Shown here in pieces: positions 7,364 to 16,026 of a stretch of 64,000 bases of DNA. The stretch spans positions 25,117 to 89,116 of the forward strand of contig CAKQWM010000009.1 in NCBI GenBank assembly GCA_934278995.1, in the 5' to 3' direction. Within the stretch, counting starts at the first letter, position 1. Every line of letters starts with the position of its first letter. The notes below the pieces were generated by a model, which had not been told where the DNA came from, did no database searches, and saw nothing but the letters and a program-made list of their open reading frames with translations. A program made the translations under genes and the position numbers. The stretch comes from an uncultured Clostridia bacterium (GTDB taxonomy: Bacteria > Bacillota > Clostridia > Christensenellales > Borkfalkiaceae).

Positions 7364-8461
7364 ATGAACGATGAAAAATTAAACGAACAAAATACCGATA
7401 ACGGCAACTTTTTCGACGAATCCGAACAAAATCGTACTGATTTTACAGACGTTCAAAATGCTTATGACGATCAAGCCCGTAACGAAAAGGACGCAGAACT
7501 TTCCGAAGCGGAAGAAAAAGACGATTTATTCGTAACCCTTCCCGCGTCTGACTGCGACGCTGTTAAGATAACGCCCGTCCCACAAACGACGGAGGACGAC
7601 GAAGGAGCGGAAAACAACTCTTCGACGGACGTTGAAAAAGCAACGCAAAAAGAGGAAGATATTTCCGATAACGACGGCGAAACCGCTACGGAAACTCAGC
7701 AAGAAGGCGAAGAACCACAACCCGCCTCCTTATACGAAACGGCAAAACTTTTCGGCGTAAGCGAGGAAAAACTTGTGGGCGAATTTAACGCTTACAAGGC
7801 GTCGAAGTTGTTTAAAAGCATAAATTGGCTGATAATAGACCCTAAAACGGAAGACGAAAAGTTGAAAAGAAATATCGAAAGCGCCGTTTTACTCGGAATA
7901 GAATCGGTTACCGTTTTTCCCGTCAACCTTGAAAACGCGAAAAAATACGCGGGGGACAGGCTTAACGTAAGAGTCGCCGCGTTCTACCCGTTCGGCGCGG
8001 AAACCCTAAAGGCGAGAATCAAATTTATAAAAACAGCGACGCGGCTTAAACCGTCCGCAATAGAAATGCCGATTTTTTTAGGCGAACTTATTAAAAAAGG
8101 TCCTCAGAAAACGGCGAAAGAATGGGCTAAACTTAAAAAGAAAGCGGGTAAAACCGAACTTATCGCGGTTACCGATTTCGATATTCTGAAAGAAGAAGAA
8201 AAAGGCGCCGTTCTTGCGATGGTTAAACGCGCGGGAATCGAAAAAATAAAAACTTCCACCTGCGTTTTATCCGACGGTGTATCGGATTTGACGCCCGGTA
8301 ACCGATCGGGACTTTTTGAAAACGTCAAATTTGAGATAGCGATTAAAAACCCGACGGCGGAAGATCTTTTAAAAGCCTTCGGTTCGGGCGCAGATACGAT
8401 ATCTTCCATCTACGTCGAAAGCGCGGTTAAAGACGTTAAAAAACTTCTCGGCTGTAAGTAA
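7364..8461 (+). CDS. Protein with acidic N-terminal region and divergent DeoC-like (TIM-barrel) domain
   Basis: 365 residues in two parts. Residues 1-~120 are acidic and low-complexity (Glu, Asp, Asn, Thr), probably disordered. Residues ~125-365 resemble deoxyribose-phosphate aldolase: the run ESVTVFPVN...VRVAAFYPFGAETLKARI, then IKTST around residue 295 (which contains the Schiff-base Lys position of DeoC), then a KNPTAEDLLKAF segment. The second conserved lysine region (normally GxKxxGG) does not align, and the EVDMVIN strand is degraded. It may be a non-canonical or inactive aldolase-fold protein. AAGGAGG precedes ATG. The fold assignment is from motif reading only. Confidence 0.6.
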   Translation: MNDEKLNEQNTDNGNFFDESEQNRTDFTDVQNAYDDQARNEKDAELSEAEEKDDLFVTLPASDCDAVKITPVPQTTEDDEGAENNSSTDVEKATQKEEDISDNDGETATETQQEGEEPQPASLYETAKLFGVSEEKLVGEFNAYKASKLFKSINWLIIDPKTEDEKLKRNIESAVLLGIESVTVFPVNLENAKKYAGDRLNVRVAAFYPFGAETLKARIKFIKTATRLKPSAIEMPIFLGELIKKGPQKTAKEWAKLKKKAGKTELIAVTDFDILKEEEKGAVLAMVKRAGIEKIKTSTCVLSDGVSDLTPGNRSGLFENVKFEIAIKNPTAEDLLKAFGSGADTISSIYVESAVKDVKKLLGCK

Positions 8462-8846
8462 TCTAAGAAAAATATTCTAAACGGCAAGCGATTTATTTAA
8501 ATAAAGACTAAGCGATAACGGGCGTATAGGCGGACTTTTAGCGCAACGAACCCCGCGAAGAAGTTTTTTAAGGTAAAAAACACGATAACGCCGACGATTT
8601 ACCATAGCCTTTAAAACGGGCTTTTGAGAGAAACTTTTTTATCCGCTTATGCGTACGCGCCTTTACGAAAAAAGGCTCGTTACGGTTCACCGTATAAACC
8701 GCGCGTTCGTTTTTGGGCGATTATACGGGCGGTCGCACGGGTGGCATAATAAGTTGATTATATATTAACGAAAAGCCGAAAAACTTCGCGCGCGACGTTA
8801 CCCGAAAAAATATCCCGAAAAAATAAAAAAATAACGATAAAAAGTA
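8462..8846. other. Intergenic region, no supported gene
   Basis: Holds one dispersed element (8513-8529). The rest is AT-rich with GC-rich patches and shows no gene, tRNA or clear terminator. Confidence 0.6.
8513..8529 (+). repeat. Dispersed 17-bp element, copy 5
   Basis: CGATAACGGGCGTATAG, 16 of 17, followed by GCGGACTTTTA, a right flank shared in part with several other copies. It lies 52 bases after the stop of the preceding gene. Confidence 0.8.
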
Positions 8847-8877
8847 TTGACAATCCCATATTTTGTGTTATTATAAT
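8847..8877 (+). promoter_or_regulatory. Promoter of the nucleoside-type ABC importer operon
   Basis: TTGACA (8847-8852) followed by TATTAT (8869-8874, 16-base spacer) or TATAAT (8872-8877, 19-base spacer). Start point near 8884, about 230 bases before the first gene. Confidence 0.8.
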
Positions 8878-8883
8878 TAGGTA

Positions 8884-9114
8884 AGCACAATTTAGCGGCG
8901 ATTTTTAAAATTATCGACACGGTAAAAACGCAACGGAATATTTGCAAAAGGGGTACCCCTTTTGCGTTTGCCCTGACGGTCAAACGCAAAAGACTTTCAC
9001 GGCGAAGTTTTCGCCTTAATTTTGTCGGGTTAAACCGACTTCTCCGTAACGGTTGAAACGGGTTTATTCATTCCCGTTGCGCGAAAGCGCAAATAAATTT
9101 AAAAGGAGACAAAA
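8884..9114 (+). promoter_or_regulatory. Long structured leader of the BMP operon
   Basis: About 230 bases with at least five hairpins. A perfect 22-base palindrome (8944-8965, centred on GGGGTACCCC) overlaps and competes with a second stem (TTTTGCGTTTG 8960-8970 with CAAACGCAAAA 8981-8991). Further down are GTCGG/CCGAC, AACGGG/CCCGTT and GCGCGAAAGCGC, the last close to the ribosome-binding site AAAAGGAG. Two mutually exclusive stems suggest switching, but no known purine or nucleoside riboswitch core is visible. Function is inference. Confidence 0.45.
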
Positions 9115-10242
9115 ATGAAAAAAGTATTGGCAATTATCCTCTCCGCACTCTTAGTCATCGGCGCATGCGCGTGCCTCACGGCTTGTACCGAAAACAAGAA
9201 AGAAGCTGAAATCGCAGTAGTAACCGACGTAGGTCAGTTAAAAGACGGCGGCTTCAACCAGGGTACTTACGAAGGTGCCGAAGCCTACGCTAAAGCAAAC
9301 GGCAAAACTTACAAATATTATCAGCCCGCCAACGGTTCCGAGGCTACGGATAACGACCGTATCGCCGCTATGAACCAGGCTATAAATAACGGCGCAAAAA
9401 TCATAGTCGCCCCCGGTTATTTACAGGCTAAAGCTATGACCACCGTTGCGACGCAAAACCCCACTGTTAAATTCATCTTTATCGACGGCTGGACTTTGAC
9501 CGATGCAGACGGTAAAGCCCTCCCCAACGTTACCGCGGTCGTATATAAAGAACAAGAATCCGGCTTCCTCGCGGGTTACGCTGCGGTTAAAGAAGGCTAC
9601 ACCAAATTAGGCGCAACTTTAGGCGGCGGCGGAACGAACCCCGCATGCAACCGTTTCGGTTCCGGCTTCGTTCAGGGCGCGGAAGCGGCGGCAAGGGCTA
9701 TGAATTTAGCCGACGGCGCTATCGAACTCAAATACAGTTACAATCACGGTTCCGGCTTCAGCGCAAGCCCTGCTCTTCAAACTCAGATCGCCGGTTGGTA
9801 CAACGCTGGTACCGAAGTAGTTTTCGCTTGCGGCGGTTCTATGTTCGAATCCGTTAAAGCGGCTGCCGAAGCAAAAGGCGCAACCGCTAAGATTATCGGC
9901 GTTGACGTTGACCAGAGTCATTTATCAGATCACGTTATCACCAGCGCGGTTAAAGGTTTGAAGGAATCCGTTCAACTTATACTTACCCAGTACTACGCAG
10001 GCGAATGGGATACCAAACTTGCGGGCAAGACTTCTAACCTCGGCGCTAAAGAAAAAGCCACCGGTCTTCCCACCGCTACCTGGTCTTTAACTAAATTCAC
10101 CGTTGCCGAATACAACACTTTGTTCAGCAATATCGCTAATGGCACCGTAGCCGTAAGCGACGTAGTTCCCGCAGACTGCAACAACGGCACCTGGTTTGCC
10201 GCTATGGGGCTTACGAAGGTAAACGTTGTTTTTGAAAAATAA
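9115..10242 (+). CDS. BMP-family nucleoside-binding lipoprotein of an ABC importer
   Basis: Substrate-binding protein of 375 residues, basic membrane protein (BMP/PnrA/BmpA) family, whose characterised members bind purine nucleosides. It has a lipobox signal ending LTAC (Cys ~23). The mature part shows the family segments GQLKDGGFNQGTYEGA near the N-terminus, VAPGYLQ, FIFIDGW, and VFACGGSMFESV toward the C-terminal lobe, then IIGVDVDQS. It sits on the outer membrane face and delivers ligand to the permeases encoded downstream. Codons favour C-endings, so expression is probably high. A hairpin at 10300 separates it from the ATPase gene, which would allow excess production of the binding protein. 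Confidence 0.95.
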   Translation: MKKVLAIILSALLVIGACACLTACTENKKEAEIAVVTDVGQLKDGGFNQGTYEGAEAYAKANGKTYKYYQPANGSEATDNDRIAAMNQAINNGAKIIVAPGYLQAKAMTTVATQNPTVKFIFIDGWTLTDADGKALPNVTAVVYKEQESGFLAGYAAVKEGYTKLGATLGGGGTNPACNRFGSGFVQGAEAAARAMNLADGAIELKYSYNHGSGFSASPALQTQIAGWYNAGTEVVFACGGSMFESVKAAAEAKGATAKIIGVDVDQSHLSDHVITSAVKGLKESVQLILTQYYAGEWDTKLAGKTSNLGAKEKATGLPTATWSLTKFTVAEYNTLFSNIANGTVAVSDVVPADCNNGTWFAAMGLTKVNVVFEK

Positions 10243-10299
10243 TTTTTGAAATATCACAAGGACCCCTCATTATATTTTGTATAACGCAGGAATCCGTAC

Positions 10300-10330
10300 G
10301 AAAGGCTTCCACTTATCGTGGGAGCCTTTC
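10300..10330 (+). other. Intercistronic stem-loop in the BMP operon
   Basis: A 13-bp stem (GAAAGGCTTCCAC with GTGGGAGCCTTTC, one T-G pair) and a five-base loop, with no T-tract after it. It lies between the binding-protein gene and the ATPase gene. Such hairpins can protect the upstream message from 3' decay or partly terminate; the missing T-tract favours the first. Confidence 0.75.
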
Positions 10331-10377
10331 CCGTATTACGGCGCTATATCGGCGCTGAATATTCGCAGGAGAAAACA

Positions 10378-11964
10378 ATGATCGAAACCAACCCTTCGGC
10401 AATGTCCGAAGAAACCCAAAAAACGCCATTCGTTATAGAAATGTGCCATATTACCAAGGAGTTTCCGAGTAATAACGGCGTTTTCAAAGCGAACGACGAT
10501 ATCAATCTTCAACTTAAAAGAGGTGAAATCCACGCTCTTTTAGGTGAAAACGGAGCCGGAAAGTCCACCCTTATGAGCGTGCTTTTCGGGCTTTATCAAC
10601 CCGAACAGGGTTATATTAAAAAAGACGGAAAAGAAGTTAAAATAAGCGATCCTAACGACGCTACCGCGCTCGGCATAGGTATGGTGCATCAGCACTTTAA
10701 ACTTGTCGAATGTTTTACCGTGCTTGAAAACATCATACTCGGCGCGGAGGACAGCGTTTTCGGCGTGCTAAAAACCAAGGAGGCTCGTGAAAAAGTAGTA
10801 GAACTTTCCGACAGGTACGGTTTAAAAGTCGATCCGGACGCTAAAATAGAGGATATCACGGTAGGCATGCAACAACGCGTTGAAATTTTAAAAATGCTTT
10901 ACCGCAATAACGAAGTCCTGATTTTCGACGAGCCTACCGCCGTACTAACCCCGCAGGAGATAGACGAACTCATGTCTATAATGAGGGGGCTTAAAAAAGA
11001 AGGCAAATCCATACTGTTTATCACCCATAAACTTAACGAAATCATGGCGGTTTCCGACAGATGCACCGTTTTAAGAAAGGGTAAGTGCATCGGCACGGTA
11101 AACGTTAACGATACCACCAAAGAAGAACTTTCCGAAATGATGGTAGGAAGAAACGTTAAGTTTGCCGTTGACAAAACGAAAGCAACCCCGGGTGACGTGG
11201 TATTAGAAGTCGAAGATATTTGCGTAAAAAGCAAAACACATAAAAAAGACGCCGTTAAAAACGTTTCCTTTGAAGTAAGAAAGGGTGAAATCGTCTGTAT
11301 CGCCGGTATCGACGGCAACGGTCAAACCGAACTCGTTCAGGGTTTAACCGGCTTGGAAAAAATCGAAAGCGGTAAAATCTATCTTTTCGGCGAGGACGTA
11401 ACTCATAAATCGGTACGTTATAAAAACACCCACGGCGTAAGTCATATACCCGAAGACAGACACAAACACGGGCTTGTTCTCGATTATTCCTTGCAGGAAA
11501 ACCTCGTGTTGCAACGCTACTTTGAAGGCGACTTTAAAAACGGCGCGTTTATCCGCTTCGACGAAGTTAAAAAATACGCCGATAAACTTATAGCCGACTT
11601 CGATATCCGTAGCAGCGAAGGCGCGACGTCGATCGCCCGCGGAATGTCCGGCGGTAATCAGCAAAAGGCTATAGTCGCGCGTGAAATGGACAGAAACCAA
11701 GGTTTGCTTATCGCCGTCCAGCCTACGAGGGGTTTGGACGTAGGCGCCATAGAATATATTCATAACAAAATAGTAGAGATGCGCGATAAGGGAGCGGCGG
11801 TGCTTTTAGTATCCCTCGAACTCGACGAAGTTATGAATTTGTCCGACAGAATCCTCGTTATGTACGAGGGTGAAATCACGGGAGAACTCGATCCCGAAAA
11901 TATCACCGTTCAGGAACTCGGCTTATACATGTCGGGCGCCAAACGCGACGACCGGAGGGTATAA
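10378..11964 (+). CDS. ABC importer ATPase with two nucleotide-binding domains (nucleoside type)
   Basis: 528-residue tandem ATPase of the RbsA/YufO type that powers uptake of the BMP ligand from the cytosolic face. Domain 1 (~20-250) has Walker A GENGAGKST, Walker B VLIFDEPTAVL and a modified signature region (DITVGMQQRVEIL). Domain 2 (~265-520) has GIDGNGQTE in place of Walker A, signature MSGGNQQKA, and GLLIAVQPTRGLD. The departure from Walker A in the second domain is normal for this family. I start at 10378 (ATG, AGGAG ten bases upstream); the open frame extends upstream to 10318 but that would translate the intercistronic hairpin. The permease gene starts one base after the stop. Confidence 0.94.
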   Translation: MIETNPSAMSEETQKTPFVIEMCHITKEFPSNNGVFKANDDINLQLKRGEIHALLGENGAGKSTLMSVLFGLYQPEQGYIKKDGKEVKISDPNDATALGIGMVHQHFKLVECFTVLENIILGAEDSVFGVLKTKEAREKVVELSDRYGLKVDPDAKIEDITVGMQQRVEILKMLYRNNEVLIFDEPTAVLTPQEIDELMSIMRGLKKEGKSILFITHKLNEIMAVSDRCTVLRKGKCIGTVNVNDTTKEELSEMMVGRNVKFAVDKTKATPGDVVLEVEDICVKSKTHKKDAVKNVSFEVRKGEIVCIAGIDGNGQTELVQGLTGLEKIESGKIYLFGEDVTHKSVRYKNTHGVSHIPEDRHKHGLVLDYSLQENLVLQRYFEGDFKNGAFIRFDEVKKYADKLIADFDIRSSEGATSIARGMSGGNQQKAIVAREMDRNQGLLIAVQPTRGLDVGAIEYIHNKIVEMRDKGAAVLLVSLELDEVMNLSDRILVMYEGEITGELDPENITVQELGLYMSGAKRDDRRV

Positions 11965-11965
11965 G

Positions 11966-13306
11966 ATGAATAAAAAATCTTTACAACCTATTCTTGCAAG
12001 TCTCGGTTGTATTTTTGCGGGGATGATAGTCGGCTTTTTCGTAATGTTGTTTTTATCTATCTCTTCCGAATACACCGCCCCGAGCGACGCCTTTTTGGGC
12101 TTTGGAAAATTACTTATAGGACCATTTGGTTCGGGCAACTTTAAAATGATACAAGCGGATTTAGGAAATATGATTTTCTATTCCGTTCCCATTATTTTCA
12201 CCGGTCTTTCGGTTGCGATAGCCTTTAAAACGGGGTTATTCAACATCGGCGCGCCCGGTCAGTATCTTATGGGTATCATGGGTTCTTTGCTGGTAGCGTT
12301 ATCCATACACGCAAGCACGGGCTTCGGCAAGTTTATGGTATGGGTTCTGGCTCTTATCGTAGGCGCTTTGCTCGGCGCTTTGTGGGGGGCTATACCGGGC
12401 GCTTTCAAGTCCCTTTTAAAAGTCAACGAAGTAATCGTCTGCATTATGACTAACTGGATTGCCGCAAATATTATAACCTGGGTATTTTCAAAAACCAACC
12501 TTCAAAACGTAAGCATGGGTAAAACGGCGTATCTTGTTACGACTTCGACCACCGGCGCGTCAACGCCTACCTTGGGGCTTGATAAACTGCTTAAAGGTTC
12601 TTACGTAGATTGCGGTATATTGATTGCGATTCTGGTTGCCGTAGGCGTTTATATATTGCTTAACAAAACGGTGTTCGGTTACGAACTCAAAGCGTGCGGA
12701 TACAATAAAAACGCGTCTATTTACGCCGGTATGAACGCAAAACGCAATATAATACTGAGCATGGCAATAGCCGGCGGGCTTTCAGCAATGGGCGGCGCGC
12801 TTTATTATCTTAACCCCGGTATCGAGTTTAACTATTTAAGCGTTTATATGTCGCTTCCCGCAACGGGCTTTAACGGTATCCCCGTAGCCTTGCTCGCGGG
12901 CAGTAACCCCCTCGGCGTTATATTTTCGGGCGTTTTACTGCAATACCTTGCAATGGGCGGGCAGTACCTTCAGGGCATAGGTTTTAATAAGTACATTGCC
13001 GACATCATAGTCGCGGTAATAATTTACTTCGCGGGCTTCGTCCGTCTGATTACCGAACTTATTCAACGGGCAAAAACTCAGAAAGCCGAAAAGAAGGAGA
13101 ACCTCGCTTCCGTCGCCGACGAAAACCACGATAAAAATTCCGAAAAAACGATTAAAAAGACCTTTTCCGGAATTATTGAAAAGATAAAAAGCAAGTTCAA
13201 AAAGACATTTTCGGTAATTATCGATAAGATAAAAAATAAGTTCAAAAAGAATAACTCCGAAAAAAAAGACGACGACACGAAAGTAAAGGAGGACGAAAAT
13301 GAATAA
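11966..13306 (+). CDS. ABC importer permease 1 (BPD_transp_2 family)
   Basis: 446-residue inner-membrane permease of the nucleoside/sugar type (YufP-like), about ten membrane segments with the family region NEVIVCIMTNWIAANI and AGMNAKRNI. The start ATG at 11966 has GGAGG seven bases upstream; in-frame codons further upstream overlap the ATPase gene. The C-terminal ~75 residues form a charged cytoplasmic tail not typical of the family. It contains a near-perfect duplicated unit, KTFSGIIEKIKSKFK then KTFSVIIDKIKNKFK, visible also at DNA level (~13155-13250). The tail overlaps the start of the next permease by 8 bases. Confidence 0.93.
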   Translation: MNKKSLQPILASLGCIFAGMIVGFFVMLFLSISSEYTAPSDAFLGFGKLLIGPFGSGNFKMIQADLGNMIFYSVPIIFTGLSVAIAFKTGLFNIGAPGQYLMGIMGSLLVALSIHASTGFGKFMVWVLALIVGALLGALWGAIPGAFKSLLKVNEVIVCIMTNWIAANIITWVFSKTNLQNVSMGKTAYLVTTSTTGASTPTLGLDKLLKGSYVDCGILIAILVAVGVYILLNKTVFGYELKACGYNKNASIYAGMNAKRNIILSMAIAGGLSAMGGALYYLNPGIEFNYLSVYMSLPATGFNGIPVALLAGSNPLGVIFSGVLLQYLAMGGQYLQGIGFNKYIADIIVAVIIYFAGFVRLITELIQRAKTQKAEKKENLASVADENHDKNSEKTIKKTFSGIIEKIKSKFKKTFSVIIDKIKNKFKKNNSEKKDDDTKVKEDENE

Positions 13307-14258
13307 TTTGGTATTTATTTTGCAACAGGTTATTATTTGCTCCATTCCTCTTCTCATCGTCGCGCTTGCGGGCGTTTTCGCCGAAAGAAGCGGTATTATC
13401 AACATCGCGCTCGACGGTATCATGATTTTCGGTTCTTTCGTGGGCGCCATGTTCGCTAAAACCATGCTGGAATCGAACGTCGCTTCGGGTAGTTGGCTGT
13501 TTATATTATCCATGCTCGTAGCGGCGGCGGCGGGCGCGGCGTTTTCTCTATTACTGTCGTTTTCGGCAATCAATCTTAAAGCCGATCAGACGATAGGCGG
13601 TACGGCTTTAAACATGCTTGCGCCCGCGCTTGTATGCAGTATATCGCTCGTTTTGTTCAATCAGGAAAAAGTCGTCATGCCGGCGAAAGGAACGGGCTAC
13701 GTCATTCATAACGACAGCCTTCCTGCCGTTCTGCGAATTTTCTTCGACAAAGCGTATATTTCGACCTTCGTCGTCATCGCTTTGTTCGTGTTGCTTTCCT
13801 TGTGGCTTTATAAAACCAAAACCGGCTTGAGAATGCGTTCTTGCGGGGAACATCCTCAGGCGGCGGCAAGCGTCGGCATAAACGTTTACAAAATGCGTTA
13901 TCTCGGTACTACCATATCGGGCGCGCTGGCGGGTTTGGGCGGTTACGTTTACGCCGCAACGACTTCGGCGGGAACTGCCGAAGCAACGGTTGCCGGCACC
14001 GGATTTTTAGCCCTTGCGATTATGATTTTCGGTAACTGGAAGCCGCTTGGCATAGTCCTCGGCGCGCTTATGTTCGGTTTACTTAAATGCCTCGGCGTTT
14101 TATCTTCCCAGATTTCGTTTTTAAAAGGTTTGGATATGCCGATGTATTTTTACAATATGATACCGTATATCGTCGTGCTGATAGTTTTGGGATTCACCGC
14201 CAAAAAATCGGGTTGTCCGAAAGCCGAAGGTATTCCTTACGAAAAAGGACAAAGATAA
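13299..14258 (+). CDS. ABC importer permease 2 (BPD_transp_2 family)
   Basis: 319-residue permease (YufQ-like) partnering the preceding permease. It shows AERSGIINIALDGIMIFGSFVGA near the N-terminus (family signature 'A-E-R-S-G-x-x-N-I-A-L-D-G') and GLRMRSCGEHPQAAASVGINV in the coupling loop that contacts the ATPase. The ATG overlaps the previous gene by 8 bases and AAAGGAGG lies upstream, so the genes are translationally coupled. Last gene of the operon; a terminator follows. Confidence 0.94.
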   Translation: MNNLVFILQQVIICSIPLLIVALAGVFAERSGIINIALDGIMIFGSFVGAMFAKTMLESNVASGSWLFILSMLVAAAAGAAFSLLLSFSAINLKADQTIGGTALNMLAPALVCSISLVLFNQEKVVMPAKGTGYVIHNDSLPAVLRIFFDKAYISTFVVIALFVLLSLWLYKTKTGLRMRSCGEHPQAAASVGINVYKMRYLGTTISGALAGLGGYVYAATTSAGTAEATVAGTGFLALAIMIFGNWKPLGIVLGALMFGLLKCLGVLSSQISFLKGLDMPMYFYNMIPYIVVLIVLGFTAKKSGCPKAEGIPYEKGQR

Positions 14259-14275
14259 AATTATAAAAATTAAAC

Positions 14276-14314
14276 GGCAAAAGTCGGTCTATAGGTCGAT
14301 TTTTGCCCTTTTTT
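14276..14314 (+). terminator. Terminator of the BMP importer operon
   Basis: GGCAAAA pairs with TTTTGCC, enclosing a GTCGGTCTATAGGTCGAT segment that resembles the second form of the dispersed element. CTTTTTT follows. Confidence 0.85.
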
Positions 14315-14406
14315 ATTATGTTTTTTATGGGCGCGCAAAGTTAAACGTATAAGATTTTATTTAAAAGGCAATCATTTTTTACGGCAATACGCCTTCAGGA
14401 GTAAAA

Positions 14407-15663
14407 ATGAACCCTTTTGAACTTAAACCAAAAAAACTTGAAAATCTTATTGTACCGCTTTGCAAAATCCCTCAAAAACCTTACGACAAACTCGAAGTAA
14501 GTCCTTATACCAAAGTAAGACTTATTCTGGCGCAGGGTACGGAATTCGAAGCAAACGCAAACAGTCATCAAATCGATCGGCGCATTTATAACAACGATAT
14601 TCGAAGACGACTCGCTTTCGTAAGGAGGCAGGAACAAATTCAGCATAAAATGCTTGCTTCTTTCAAACCGAAAGACGAGAACCTTCTCGAAACGACTTTG
14701 TCGTACGAGCAACTCGCCGTAGATTTAACCGCGATTTTGGCAAAACGCGCCGAAAATTACGTGGTTAAACAGCAACTCGATTTTGCTCTGCTTGAGGATT
14801 TCGACCATTTATACAGGTTTTCCGACCTTCTTGAAATGGAAGAAGGTAAAAATTTTGAATTATACCTCGGCGACTATACGGAGGTTATGCCCGGTCGTCC
14901 CACGGTTGCAGAATTTCGCCATCCCGACGACGACGTAAGATTTGCCGTTAACTCTTGTAAAAACGACATTATAACGAGTATCGACGTCGGTATTATTACG
15001 GCGGCGGAACAGCAAACCATGAACTTTTATATGAATCTCGGAAGTTACTATCCGAACGATACGGGAAGAAAAATGTTTGCCGAAATCGCTCTTATCGAGG
15101 AACAGCACGTAACCGGTTACGAAAGTTTAAAAGATCCCGATATTTCGCTTCTCGAGTGTAATCTTATGCACGAGTACACCGAGTGTTACCTTTATTATTC
15201 GCTTCTTAACGACGAAAGCGATCAGAATATCAAAGGGGTTTACGAAAAAATATTTGAACAGGAAGTTGCCCATCTTCACGAGGCGGCGGATTTACTGAAA
15301 ACTTACGAGGGCAAGAGTTGGTGCGAAGTTATTCCCGACGGAAACTTTCCCGAACTTATCAGATTCGGCGGCAATATCGGATATATCCGCAACGTTTTGA
15401 AAGATTGCGACTTAACCGCCGTAAACGAGGGGTATGTTCCCGTCGGCGAATTAAAAGACAATTCCAAGTATTACAGGTACCAGAAACAATTTGTCGGTAC
15501 GGGGGAGAAAAACCCGACTCATAAGATAATCGAAAAATTTATCGCCCGTAACGGAGAAGATTTGCGTTTTGAAACCGCGCCTCATCCGATTTATGAACTC
15601 AGAAACAGAAAAATAGACAACTTAACCGTCGGCAGAGGTAAAGTAGGTTATAAAAAACAGTAA
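14407..15663 (+). CDS. Ferritin-like-fold protein, probable di-metal carboxylate site
   Basis: 418-residue cytosolic protein of no named family. The central part (~85-310) is helical and carries carboxylate/His motifs of ferritin-like proteins: EEQH (E231, E232, H234), HEYTE (H255, E256) and EQEVAHLHE (E284-E292). Spacing of about 25-30 residues between motifs fits successive helices of a four-helix bundle that binds two iron or manganese ions. The C-terminal ~110 residues form a separate region. Redox or metal-handling activity is inference. AGGAG lies before ATG; two tandem terminators follow, so it is monocistronic. Confidence 0.65.
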   Translation: MNPFELKPKKLENLIVPLCKIPQKPYDKLEVSPYTKVRLILAQGTEFEANANSHQIDRRIYNNDIRRRLAFVRRQEQIQHKMLASFKPKDENLLETTLSYEQLAVDLTAILAKRAENYVVKQQLDFALLEDFDHLYRFSDLLEMEEGKNFELYLGDYTEVMPGRPTVAEFRHPDDDVRFAVNSCKNDIITSIDVGIITAAEQQTMNFYMNLGSYYPNDTGRKMFAEIALIEEQHVTGYESLKDPDISLLECNLMHEYTECYLYYSLLNDESDQNIKGVYEKIFEQEVAHLHEAADLLKTYEGKSWCEVIPDGNFPELIRFGGNIGYIRNVLKDCDLTAVNEGYVPVGELKDNSKYYRYQKQFVGTGEKNPTHKIIEKFIARNGEDLRFETAPHPIYELRNRKIDNLTVGRGKVGYKKQ

Positions 15664-15702
15664 AGGCGAAAGCCTTTTTAAAGGGCGAAAGCCCTTTTTT
15701 TT
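15664..15702 (+). terminator. Two tandem rho-independent terminators
   Basis: AGGCGAAAGCCTTTTT followed at once by AAAGGGCGAAAGCCCTTTTTTTT; both stems are capped by a GAAA tetraloop. Confidence 0.93.
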
Positions 15703-15796
15703 ATACCCGAAATCGCGTTTTTTAGGTATAAAAAATCGTAAGAAAAGCAAAAAACGCAGGAAACGGCGTTATTTGCGTAAAAACACCGACGTTTTC

Positions 15797-15825
15797 TTGA
15801 CAATCGGCAAAATTGCGTATAAAAT
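15797..15825 (+). promoter_or_regulatory. Promoter of tRNA-Gly
   Basis: TTGACA (15797-15802), 17-base spacer, TAAAAT (15820-15825). The tRNA begins 14 bases after the -10. Confidence 0.85.
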
Positions 15826-15838
15826 ATATACGTAATAC

Positions 15839-15912
15839 GCGGGTGTAGTACATCGGTAGTATGCGAGCTTCCCAAGCTTGAGAGGTGGGTCCGACTCCCA
15901 TCATCCGCTCCA
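15839..15912 (+). tRNA. tRNA-Gly, anticodon CCC
   Basis: 74 bases with encoded CCA. Acceptor stem GCGGGTG/CATCCGC (one G-T), anticodon stem CGAGC/GCTTG with loop TTCCCAA (anticodon CCC, 15871-15873) and T-arm GTGGG-TCCGACT-CCCAT. The T-loop lacks the usual TTC start (TCC instead). It decodes GGG codons, and GGG occurs in the 17-bp element when read in frame. Confidence 0.95.
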
Positions 15913-16026
15913 CATTCGATTTCGTGATACGGCGTTACGTTCGGCTACTTCGAGTTTAATATGCAAGTAGATGAGGTAGCGCTTGTTTTTTTATCGTATA
16001 TATAGCGGTTATATAGCGGGGCGGAA

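Noticed and set aside
10318..10377. Upstream-extended start of the double ATPase
   Set aside because: Would translate the intercistronic hairpin; ATG 10378 has a proper AGGAG.
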